From: Aristolochia californica
Lineage: Eukaryota; Streptophyta; Magnoliopsida; Piperales; Aristolochiaceae
Direction of reading: 5' to 3'
Assembly: GCA_029961685.1 (NCBI GenBank)
Contig: JARWKL010000009.1
Span: 24,547,237 to 24,611,236, forward strand
DNA: 64,000 bases
Part shown: positions 1 through 9,226 of the stretch, piece by piece
Layout: each line of letters begins with the position of its first letter
Numbering within the stretch: the stretch's first letter is position 1
Notes under the pieces: generated by a model
The model's database searches: none
What the model saw: only the letters and a program-made list of their open reading frames with translations
Told to the model about the DNA's origin: nothing
Translations under genes and position numbers: made by a program

Positions 1-129
1 AAGACTCAAAAGATTCAAGAGTGGATTCGTTATCAAGCATAACAGTTTCTATATTAAATGCAGGACTCAGATCATCAGACTCAAGTGGGTGGTGCCCGGC
101 ATTAAATACATTCAATGAGACCTTAAAAT

Positions 130-1190
130 TTCCAAAAGACAACTCCAACTCACCACTTTTACAATGAATGATAGCATTAGATGTGGCTAAGAAGGGACGT
201 CCTAGGATGACAGGAATTTGGTTGGTCACATTGAATACTGGTTCTGTATCAAGAACAATGAAATCAACCGGGAACAGAAATTTGTCCACTTTTATCAAAA
301 CATCTTCAACTATTCCTCGTAGTATCTTGACAGAACGGTCAGCTAGTTGAAGTGTGATGGGGGTAGGCTTCAATTCCCCCAAACCTAATTGCTGGTACAC
401 AAAGAAAGGAAGCAAATTCACACTTTCTCCTAAGTCAAGAAGAGCTCTCTGGATGGTATGTTCACCAATGACACATGAAATTGTGGGACATCCAGGATCT
501 TTAACTTTAGGAGGAGTGTTGTGCTTCAGAATTGAGCTTACATTCTCAGTAAGAAAGACCTTTTTGTTAACATGTTGTTTTCTCTTCTGTGTACAAAGGT
601 CTTTCAAAAATCGGGCATACGCAGGGACTTGCCTAATAGCATCAAGAAGTGGAATGTTAATGTAAACCTTACTAAACAGTTCCAACGTTTCATGCATGCT
701 ATCTCCTTTCCTAGGTGGGCCTGATAGCCTCTGCGGATAAGGAGCTAGTGGGACTTGGTTAGGGATCTGCTTGGCTGTTGGTGGAGAACTTGGAGGTTCG
801 TCACTCAATGATGTGTCCCCATTGTCATCCTTTGACTCCTTAGACTTAGTGGTCCCTACCCCATTGTTCAACTCACGACCACTCCTAAGGGTGGTTATGG
901 CTTTTGCTTGCTCATGGTGGGGTTTGGAACTCAACTCACTCTCATGTGTGATTTTGGGGTTAGGAATGGTTTGACTCGGGAGTCTATTTTGTGTTTGTTC
1001 ACTCATGTGGCTGGCCAACTGACTCACTTGCATTTCAAGTTTGGCAATGGAGGACTGTGTATTCTGCATGAATAATTGAAGTGTATCCTCAAGTGAAGGT
1101 TTTTGTGAAATCAATGGTTGTTAGGTGAAGTGTGGGCGCGGAGCTTGGGGTTGAGTAAACCCTGGAGGACCCCCAACCTGTGGGCCCTTG
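130..1190 (-). pseudogene. aspartic protease region of Athila/Tat-like pol
   Basis: Read on the minus strand, this stretch continues from gag into the retropepsin region. Around 370-460 a D-L-G-E-S-V-N-L-L-P motif corresponds to the Athila-type active-site loop D-L-G-A-S-V-N-L-L-P, with Glu in place of the usual Ala. A second family block, ILGRPFLATSNAIIHC, is readable near 160-215. No single Met-started frame covers the region, and a stop separates it from gag. It could be an expressed gag-pol extension or a decayed copy. The open frames on the plus strand here are shadows. Confidence 0.65.
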
Positions 1191-1192
1191 GA

Positions 1193-2329
1193 CTATGAGA
1201 AATTTGGGTGCCTAGCCCAACCCGGATTATATGTTTCTGAAAAAGGATCGTTCCGGTTTGGTCTATGAAAATTCTGGACTGCATTCAAGTCCTCAATGAG
1301 CTCTGGGTAGGATGAACTAGATGGACACATTTGTGTGGGATGAGATGAACCAGAGCATATGGCACAGACAGTAGATGGGTTAGGAGCAGGTGAACTCTTG
1401 GACACCATAAGGGCATCAATTTTTCTAGTCAACCCCTCAATCTTGGCCATGAGCATAGGTGTTTCACTAACCTCGTAGAGACCCCCTCTTTTGGTTTCGT
1501 GGGATCTCCTATCAACATTAAATGACGAACCCCATTGCTGAGATTGATCACTCAACGTTTCAAAGAAGTCCCACGCCTCACTAGCACTCTTACCCATCAA
1601 ACTCCCACCACTCGTTGCATCTACCATGGATCTAACCTGGGGTGTAAGACCTTGATAAAAGTATTGCACTAAATGCCATTTCTCAAACCCATGATGCGGA
1701 CACCTACGAATCAAATCCTTCCATTTCTCCCAAGCCTCATAAAAGTGTTCACCTTCCTGCTGCATAAAGTTGGAGATTTCTCTCCTGAGGGCTGTAGTTC
1801 TCTGAATGGGAAAGTACTTGGACAAAAATTTTGTGACTAACGTGTCCCATGAAGTAATGCTGCCCACCTCCAAGGAATTAAGCCAAGACTTGGCCTTATC
1901 CTTAAGTGAAAATGGAAAAAGTCTTAACCGAATAGAGTCATCTGAGAAATTCTGGAATTTAAAAGTTGCACAAATATCTAAGAATTCCTTGATGTGGTAA
2001 TATGGGTCCTCCTTATCCAACCCATAGAATGTAGGGAGGAGTTGGATCACACCCGGTTTCAACTCATAACTGGCGGCAGTAGTGGGTGGCAGTATAATGC
2101 AAGAAGGTGATGTGAAGTGGGATGGGATAGAATAATCCCTCAGGGCTCTACGGTCACCTGCTGCAGGTAACTGTAATGGTTCGCCCTGATTGGCCATGGT
2201 AGCTCCTAACTTGACTTCGGGTGTTTTCCTACAAATATGTTCTACCTCTTCAACAAAGGGAGCTAATGGTCCACCTAGGGAGCGGCGCCCGTGCATAAAA
2301 ACACAAAAAGAAACAAAATGAACTATCAA
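1193..2329 (-). CDS. gag: gag polyprotein of Athila/Tat-like retrotransposon
   Basis: This open frame of 378 codons encodes a retrotransposon capsid precursor, which packages element RNA in cytoplasmic virus-like particles. The central part (about residues 95-255) is a typical plant Retrotrans_gag domain: the stretch FPFSLKDKAKSWLNSL is the family's hallmark, followed by FLSKYFP and a block rich in W, F and Y. Near residues 322-335 a zinc knuckle of the form C-x2-C-x4-H-x4-C is intact (CAICSGSSHPTQMC). The first Met is not certain: the Met at about residue 45 (near 2197) precedes MANQGEP and is an alternative start. The frame ends just before the protease region, so gag and pol were probably in different frames or a stop has arisen between them. 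The frame is unbroken, unlike most other element genes here, which suggests a relatively young insertion. Confidence 0.85.
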   Translation of the reverse strand: MIVHFVSFCVFMHGRRSLGGPLAPFVEEVEHICRKTPEVKLGATMANQGEPLQLPAAGDRRALRDYSIPSHFTSPSCIILPPTTAASYELKPGVIQLLPTFYGLDKEDPYYHIKEFLDICATFKFQNFSDDSIRLRLFPFSLKDKAKSWLNSLEVGSITSWDTLVTKFLSKYFPIQRTTALRREISNFMQQEGEHFYEAWEKWKDLIRRCPHHGFEKWHLVQYFYQGLTPQVRSMVDATSGGSLMGKSASEAWDFFETLSDQSQQWGSSFNVDRRSHETKRGGLYEVSETPMLMAKIEGLTRKIDALMVSKSSPAPNPSTVCAICSGSSHPTQMCPSSSSYPELIEDLNAVQNFHRPNRNDPFSETYNPGWARHPNFS

Positions 2330-2517
2330 ATTAAGCTAACAAACTCGCTACTAAAAATATGAACTAACTAGAAGAAATAAAAATAATTTCATAAAAAATA
2401 CCAAACTAAAATTATGAAAGCAAAAAAATAAAATAAATAAAAATAAAAACAAAAATAAAATAAAATAAAATCTAACCTAAGACTATGGAGAACAAAGATA
2501 TACGCTTAATACGTGCC

Positions 2518-2535
2518 TCCCCGGCAACGGCGCCA
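2518..2535 (-). other. primer binding site, tRNA-Asp type
   Basis: On the minus strand the 18 bases begin TGGCGCCGTTGCCGGGGA. This is the exact complement of the 3' end of plant tRNA-Asp(GTC) with its CCA tail, the primer used by Athila/Tat/Ogre elements. It lies 6 bases inside the LTR edge at 2542 and fixes both the orientation and the LTR boundary. It is not a tRNA gene. Confidence 0.9.
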
Positions 2536-2541
2536 AAAACT

Positions 2542-3924
2542 TGATGTAGAATTTAGTTACATCGGCTTTAATACCTCGCAAGCATACGAATCGTTCATGT
2601 AATCTAGCAGTAAGCGAGGGTCATATCCACAGGGAGGATTGAATTTCGTGTATTCTTCAGTCAACTAGCCTAACCACATATGATGAATTAATCTGAACTA
2701 AACACTAATTATATCCTAAATTATCAAGCAATAATTTAATTAACTACTTGCACAACAGGAAACATCAACTTTGGATTTTACCGTGATTCGTGCCTCTCTC
2801 GAGCGCCACGTAACCACGAATCCGGATTCTCAATCCTTGCGTCTAGCCCCTCTCGGGCGCCTAGAGTTAAAGACAGAAATCGGATTAAAATACCAAAATC
2901 CAACCTCAATTATAATCTTACCCTAATTAGCTAATTTAATCAAATATCAAGAAAACAAATCTTAAATAAACCTTAATTATCAAATCAGATTCAATTAACA
3001 TTCAAAACCTAAGTTCAAACCATATGAAAAATTAAATTCAATAATGACGAATTACTCCCCTTCTTCCTCCTCTCGCTCGGGCAGCAACTCGTTCTCACGG
3101 GTGCTGCGATTTCCGGAAATTGGTTGCGTCGGGTAGCAATAGTGAGTGGCCGGAGGTAGAGACGACGTCGGCGACGACGGTTAGAAGCCGACGAACGGAG
3201 GTAACGTCCGGCGAAGAGCAAAACAGAGCTGACGTTCTCTAACCGGCTCTCTCGAGTCTCGGTTGGAGTCGGAATGGCTCCGGGACTGGTCGGAATATGT
3301 AAACGACGCCGGAGGATGGTCGGAAAGAGGAAGTGGCACCGGAGAAGCCCTCTCGGATCACTTCTCGGCCTGGCGAGCGACTGTCGAACTCACCTCGACG
3401 GAGACTCTCTCGAGCTCTCCTCGGGTTTGTTCTCAGTTGCTGGACGGCGGTGGACGGCGGTGGACGACGGTGGCGCGGTGAAAGGTATTGGCCGGCGAAC
3501 AGCGGTGGGGAACTCCTCTCGGATCCTCCCCTGTTTTCGGTCAAAGTCCTCTCTTTTGGTCTCTGTTTCTCTTCTCTTCACGCTCCTCCTCTCTTTAAAT
3601 ATGATTTTCTTATTTTAAAACGATTTGCCCTAGAAATTACCTCCATTTCACTAAGGGCATTTTGGTAAATATCTTCTTCTCCACCAAAATTCTCCTGAAA
3701 TTCCATAATTGAATCTATAAAAAGCATTTCAGGAAGAAATAAGACTAAAAAATAATGAAATATAATTCAAGAGAGAGAAATATGCAATATCGACAGTGAT
3801 TAATGCCAAATTCAATAAATGTTCATTTCATTTGAAAACCGATAAGTAACCACCTATAACACAATTATAAAGGTTATTCTATTATAATTAACCTAGTTAT
3901 CATGTCAAAATATGGCATCTATCA
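2542..3924 (-). repeat. 5' LTR of Athila/Tat-like element
   Basis: The inner edge reads TGATGTAG next to the primer site. The outer edge is inferred at ATCTATCA (3917-3924), which gives complementary termini and a 1.38 kb LTR, normal for this lineage. The middle (about 3050-3530) is GC-rich and opens several overlapping frames of 60-114 codons on both strands with arginine/serine-rich translations. These resemble no family I know and are treated as composition artefacts. The second LTR is outside the window, so the left limit rests on end similarity only. Confidence 0.65.
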
Positions 3925-4009
3925 CTTACCAAGCCCAACTACTCTATTACAGTGCTGGATTTACAAATCCCACACCGAGTTACTCGATCCATGACTAGGG
4001 ACCATAACA

Positions 4010-4309
4010 TTGTACCTCAAGTTAGAAGGTTTGGGGCAGCTCACTTACAGAGACTAAGTTTTTGAGACTTCCAAAGACTTCCTAAACTCTAGTCTTCAAT
4101 TCATCGTTTTTTTTTTTTTTTTTGAGGGTGCTTCTTCAAAATCACTTCATATGGTTGTGTAGCTTGAGGTTTTTGAAAAGCTTTTGCTGGTTCTTTGCAT
4201 AGATCTTGACTTTTGTGTCTCTTGAAAGATTTTCATCTGAAATGCTAGAAATACTAATGTTAGATCAATTAAGTGTTGTTATCATCAAAATCAAGAATGA
4301 GAGTCAACA
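4010..4309 (-). repeat. SIRE-like LTR fragment
   Basis: The reverse complement begins TGTTGACTCTCATTC, then has a TTTGATGATAACAACACTTAAT block typical of SIRE/Maximus-type Copia LTRs. It matches the beginning of the plus-oriented LTR at 34024 over roughly 300 bases, as far as a phrase meaning 'aacttgaggtacaatg'. Only this first part of the LTR is present; the GATC-rich middle and the 3' part are missing. Confidence 0.6.
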
Positions 4310-5017
4310 CTCGGTCAAAAAGTCCAAGAGGCGCCACCTTTAGGGTAAAAATGGCAATTTCATTTTATTTTCTAGAAAATCTAGGGGGTGGCACTTTAGG
4401 GGTATTCTTATAGTTTATTTTATGATAATTCAAAAGAAGTCAAGATATGGTGATAGACTTATTAAGAGTCCTAGAAAAAGAGTATTAGAAGGAGATGAAG
4501 TTTGAGTCCTAGTCTTAGAAAAAGTTCGAGTAGGTTTGTCTTATCTTTTAAGACAAACTAAACTATAAATACAAAGTTTGACAAGGGTAAATATAAGCCT
4601 ACAACCAATTAATTTATTTGTCTTTTATTTTCTCTCACTAATTTGTGCTCTAGTCCCTCTCTTCTCTTTTCTCCTTTCTTCTTCTCTCTTTTCCTTCTAG
4701 CTCTCTCTCTATCTTGCTCTCTTTCATCTACTTATCTCTTTTTCCTTTCTCTCTTATTCTAACTCTTTTAACTTCTCTTTTAATTCTTCCTTGTAATTTT
4801 AAGAAAAAGATAGGAATTTCTCCAAGGGGTTTCTATTTTCTATTATTCTCATGCAAAGAAGAGCCAGGAGAGTAAAAAAATTAGAAAGTTTGGAAGAGAT
4901 TGGGCTCCAATAAAAAGGAAGGGGGAGCTAGCCTAGGGGCATCTTAGGCATCTTATTAAGAAAAGTCAAAATGTGTAGTCAAAAGAGTCTTAAATCTTAC
5001 TTTCCTATTTGGAGTTC
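4310..5017. other. AT-rich unassigned sequence with pyrimidine tract
   Basis: No gene is visible. Around 4563-4575 there is a TATAAATA-like box followed by a long CT-rich stretch (4640-4790). This looks like an LTR promoter and leader, but no partner copy of this piece was found in the window. Confidence 0.4.
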
Positions 5018-5770
5018 AAAATTGTTCCTCTTTAATTTCCTATTTTGATATAATCTCTAGAGTTAAATCTTAGTTAAAGTAGGGGTTTCTTATTACATGA
5101 AATCTTTAATTTCCTCTTTTGATGTAATGTCTAGAATTAGATCTTAGTTAAAGTATGAGCTTCTTGCTTGATAAGATAGAAAAAGATTATAAATAGAGAA
5201 AGCTTGCTAAGGTAAAAAAAAAAAAAAGCCAAACCTTTATGTTTTTCTTCTTGTTCCTATCTTCTATCTCTCTACACGTGCCCTATGTATCTCTCTTCCT
5301 TTTTTTCTTCTCTCCTCACAAGCTCTCTCTCTTCTTTTTTTCCTTTCATTCATTTCTCTTTCCTCTTGATATACCTTCTCTCTACCCCTAACCCTCTAAT
5401 CTCCCTTTTCCAATATTTTCTATATACTTGGTTGAAGAAGATAGGACCTTCAAGGAAGGTTCTATCACTTCCCTAGGTTTGATTAAAAAAACTCCCCGAC
5501 CATATTTTCAAATTTTTATTAAAAATAATCATCAGTTCAAGGAGTAATAAACCTAGCTCAGACGGGTTTAATTGGATCTAGGTTTTTCATCGGATTTGTG
5601 ACTAGGTTGAGTTTAATAACATTGATTTTGCTGCCAATTATAAATGATTTAATATATGAATTTATTAAAAAAATTCCCATCTAAGTGGTTATATTTGAAA
5701 TTAGATAAATAAAATCATATTCACCTTTATTAAATTTATAATAATATTTCAAACCAACACATGGATTAAA
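5018..5770 (+). repeat. direct repeat, copy A (LTR-like)
   Basis: About 750 bases here recur almost unchanged at 7321-8074. Shared features are a TATAAATA box (5188-5195), an A-tract, a CT-rich leader with CTACACGTGCCC, and an AT-rich tail ending near CATGGATTAAAA. Promoter-like architecture and direct repetition suggest an LTR, but the edges lack a clean TG...CA pair and the sequence between the copies is part of another LTR family, so a segmental duplication is equally possible. Confidence 0.6.
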
Positions 5771-7160
5771 AAAAATAATGTAAGAGAGCAACCCCAAACT
5801 TCAAAACTTGAGGTACAATGAAAAAAATAACGCTTTAGGTTATATTTGAATTTCTACATGTTTTATCATAGTATACACACATTTCAACCATGTTATAGTC
5901 ACTTAGGATCATAATATTCATGCATTAAAAATCAACATGGTGAACTAGCACTGGATTGATCAATCAACATATGCCAATGATTGATCAACCGAAAGTGCAC
6001 ATGCCAAAAATATAAAGCATGGTCGATCAATCAAGGTTGATTGGTCGATCAACTAGAACATATTGTGCCATAAAGCATGATCAATCAACCCAAGTGGACT
6101 AATAGATCAATATTATCTAGACAATGTAAAATCATGTTGATTGATTGATCGACCTCCAAAGAATGATTGATCATACAAAACTTTACCAACCAAGGACATA
6201 AAGCATGATTGATCATAACAGTGTTATTGATCAACCATACTTGTTACACAATGCCAGTGCAAATTCTAATTGATTGATCATACCATGTACAATGATTGAT
6301 CAACTTAAATTATCAGACCCAATAGGAGGATATTGATTGATCAAACCATCAATCAATAAGTTATTTTATGACAAAAATACAGTTATCACATACGATTGAT
6401 CAATCACCACTTTACACTAATCAATCAATGTAAAGAAATTTTTTTTAAATGGGAAAAATACAACTAGTTAGCTTGGGAACTTAAAAATATTCCAACAAAC
6501 ATCATTTTGAGAAGTTAATAAGCTTCTCTTGGCATACCTATTGTATTTTATTCTCAATCTTTTGAAAATTCCCTCCTAAGTCCCTTTTGACAAAAAAAAG
6601 AGAGCATATTTTGCAAAACCACTCCATTCCTTTCTCAAAATCCACCTCTTGCATACATTCTAGTCAAGATCTTATCTATCCCAATGTGCATAAAAGGTTG
6701 GAGGCTTGGACTTATCAAGGAGAAGATTGTCCCTCCACAAATTAAAGGGTGTAAGTTTTTCTTTTTTGTGTAATTTTTATTTTCTTGATAGGTTCATCTA
6801 CAACCTTGCTCAATTTAGATAGAAATGCATGTTAGAGCTAGAATATAGCTAATCTCTTGGAGAGATTGTGTTGTAATCTCATATTTGAGGATACATGTGG
6901 TTTGAAGGAGAGCCGAAATCTTTTTTCTTGTAAAATTATAAGCTAATGATATTAGTGGAATTTTCCATGCGTAGGCTCTTGGGTGGTGAATACCAGTAGG
7001 AGAACATCGATAACAAAACATTTGGTGTTTATTTGTGTTATGTGAATTTTTGTCTAAATACTTGTATTCTTATTTACTTAAATTCTTGCACACTTTGATT
7101 TAAATTTGTAAAAACTCAATTCACTCCCCCTCTTGAGAAGCCTCCTAGGCTAATAGTTAA
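5771..7160 (+). repeat. SIRE-like LTR fragment with GATC-motif array
   Basis: This plus-oriented fragment lacks the first part of the LTR. It contains a block (5950-6440) dense in GATCAATC/GATTGATC and GATCGATC motifs, then a region ending AATTCACTCCCCCTCTTGAG (about 7116-7140), the usual 3' end style of SIRE LTRs. It is homologous to 14590-16042 and to 34024-35115. Short open frames inside it (for example 6815-7021 minus) have no recognisable product. Confidence 0.55.
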
Positions 7161-7320
7161 GTTGGTCGATCAATGTACAAGGAATGATCAATCAATCAAA
7201 ATTCCTACTGATAATGCATAACAAGTATGACCGATCAATGGCTTTACTATGATCGGTCATATTTTATGTCCCTGGTTGGCAAACTTTTGTATGATCGATC
7301 CTTATCAAGTGTTGAATTGT

Positions 7321-8074
7321 TCTAAATTGTTCGTTTTTAATTTCCTATTTTGATATAATCTCTAGAGTTTAACTCTTAGTTAAAGTAGGGGTTTCTTATT
7401 ACATGAAATCTTTAATTTCCTCTTATGATGTAATGTCTAGAATTAGATCTTAGTTAAAGTATGAGTTTCTTACTTGATATGATAGAAAAAGATTATAAAT
7501 AGCGAAAGCTTGGCTAAGGTAAAAAAAAGCCAAACCTTTATTTTTTTCTTCTTGTTCCTATCTTCTATCTCTCTACACGTGCCCTATGTCTCTCTCTTAA
7601 CTTTTCTCTTCTCTCCTCACAAGCTCTCTCTCTTCTTTTTTTTCCTTTCATTCATTTCTCTTTCCTCTTGATCTACCTTCTCTCTACTCCTAACCCTCTA
7701 ATCTCCCTTTTTCAATCTTTTCTATATACTTGGTTGAAGAAGATAGGACCTTCAAGGAAGGTTCTATCACTTCCCTAGGTTTGATAAAAAAAAACTCCCT
7801 CACCATTTTTTTAAAATTTTTATTAAAAATAATCACCAGTACAAGGAGTAATAAACCTAGTTGAGTCGGGTTTAATTGGATCTAGGTTTTTCTTCGAATT
7901 TATGACTAGGTTGAGTTTAATAACATTGATTTTGCCTCCAACTATAAATGATTTAATATATGAATTTATTAAAAAAATCCCATCTAAGTGGTTATATTTG
8001 AAATTAGATAAATAAAATCATATTCACCTTTATTAAATTTATAATAATATTTCAAACCAAACATGGATTAAAAT
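7321..8074 (+). repeat. direct repeat, copy B (LTR-like)
   Basis: Second copy of the 5018-5770 repeat, with the same TATAAATA box (7494-7501), CT-rich leader and AT-rich tail. Differences are scattered substitutions and small A-tract length changes. The gap before it (7161-7320) holds a further short run of GATC(A/G)ATC motifs. Confidence 0.6.
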
Positions 8075-8444
8075 CACATTGGAATGAAATCCTTTGATGA
8101 GGGCAATCTTCGTTGTTTTTTTCCTGGAATTAAATTCCCATATAACTCCAATGATGAGTCTTCATTCTACGCCCTTTATTAAAGAAACCGTGGAATCTGC
8201 ACCGTGTTTCATATAACCACTACCATTTAGATAATAATAAAATAATAGTAACATGCCCGTTAGCTTCCGGACGAAATAAAGGCATGGATGAGCGTAATGG
8301 CCAATCAAGTTATGAAATAAGAAATTACAACGTGATTTACCTGGAGTAACGTACCAGTCACGAGTAACAATCGCAAGATTGACGGCGGGACCCACCAATT
8401 AGTAATATCAAGGGTGAATCGTTCGACGAGAAAGTCGGCGGCCA

Positions 8445-8450
8445 TATAAA
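8445..8450 (+). promoter_or_regulatory. probable TATA box of EXO70 gene
   Basis: TATAAA sits in the context GGCCATATAAAGGGG at the start of non-repetitive, more GC-balanced sequence, about 780 bases before the EXO70 start codon. The repeat-derived DNA ends near 8074, so the promoter region is short (about 370 bases). A leader intron between about 8802 and 8887 (a GT donor after CAACGAG and a TTGCAG acceptor) is possible but unproven. Confidence 0.5.
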
Positions 8451-8580
8451 GGGGCCAGGCTCTAAATTCTAAATTTTAAAATTTCAAATATCAGATTTGC
8501 ATTTTCCTTTTAAAATCCTTTTTACAGTTGTCTTTGTGATTTGGATACTCCCTTCTGACAGGCGAGAGAGCGAAGCGGCG

Positions 8581-8676
8581 ATGACTAGGAGACTGGAGAG
8601 AGAAAAAGAGATCGCATCACTGTCTTGCACTTTGCAGGCGCAGTCGAGGAAGGCGAGTTTTGGGTTTCGTTTGTGA
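8581..8676 (+). other. upstream ORF 1 in EXO70 leader (31 codons)
   Basis: An ATG at 8581 opens 31 sense codons ending in TGA at 8674-8676, rich in Arg and Glu near its start. It lies downstream of the probable TATA box and upstream of the EXO70 start. If present in the mature mRNA it could reduce translation of the main frame. Confidence 0.3.
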
Positions 8677-8989
8677 GGGTTTTTAGTTGTGTTTTTTTCT
8701 AGAAAAAATTGTGAAAAGAAGAAAAGATCGATTCAAGTTTCAAAAGTTTCCTGACTCCGTTTAGTCAGATTCACTTGCCCTACCTCCGCTCGCACTTCAA
8801 CGAGGTCTAAAATTATTTGAGTGAGTTACCCATCTTTCTCGGTTTCCTCTTTTCTAAATTGTATTTTTTGTCGCTGGTGGTTGCAGAGTTTCTTCATTTG
8901 ATTTTTCTCGTGTGATTTGGTCGGAATCTGTGGTTACTCTTGTGCTAGACATTTTTTTTCCCCGATTTGGTGAATGTTTGGTTGCGAAA

Positions 8990-9040
8990 ATGCTGAAGAA
9001 GTTGGGTATGCAAACTTGTTTCACAATCCGACCAGGGTGA
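8990..9040 (+). other. upstream ORF 2 in EXO70 leader (16 codons)
   Basis: The frame MLKKLGMQTCFTIRPG followed by TGA ends 186 bases before the EXO70 ATG. It is short and needs comparison with orthologous leaders before any function is assumed. Confidence 0.3.
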
Positions 9041-9226
9041 GATCTGCTTTACAGAACCCGTAAGCAAAGAGTAGAAAACTCAGGCAGGGAACTCCGAAGC
9101 TGCTGTGTTGGGGGTTCTCATTTTGTAAATCTTTATAGTGCGAAGAACCGAGAAAACAGTTTTAGAGTACACCGCTTTTTCTCCCTTTTTGGCATTCTCT
9201 GGCGATCTAGGGTTATTGGCATCAAA

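Larger units (their letters stand above)
1..2541 (-). mobile_element. Athila/Tat-like Ty3/gypsy element, 5' internal region
   Basis: On the minus strand the order is LTR (2542-3924), tRNA-Asp primer site (2518-2535), leader (about 2330-2517), gag (1193-2329) and then an aspartic protease region running out of the window at base 1. The primer site, long LTR and gag type are those of the plant Athila/Tat branch of Ty3/gypsy elements. Reverse transcriptase, integrase and the 3' LTR would lie left of the window. The leader is very A-rich on the plus strand. Confidence 0.85.

Noticed and set aside
2518..2535. Part of a tRNA-Asp gene
   Set aside because: Only the 3' terminal 18 bases including CCA are present, which is diagnostic of a retrotransposon primer site.
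3239..3668. Overlapping frames of 60-114 codons, Arg/Ser-rich
   Set aside because: They lie in a GC-rich part of a retrotransposon LTR, overlap in several frames on both strands and share no motif with known proteins.
5950..6440. CRISPR-like array of short repeats with spacers
   Set aside because: Motifs are 8-12 bases, irregularly spaced and inverted in both senses, lie in LTRs of a plant genome, and no cas-like gene is near.
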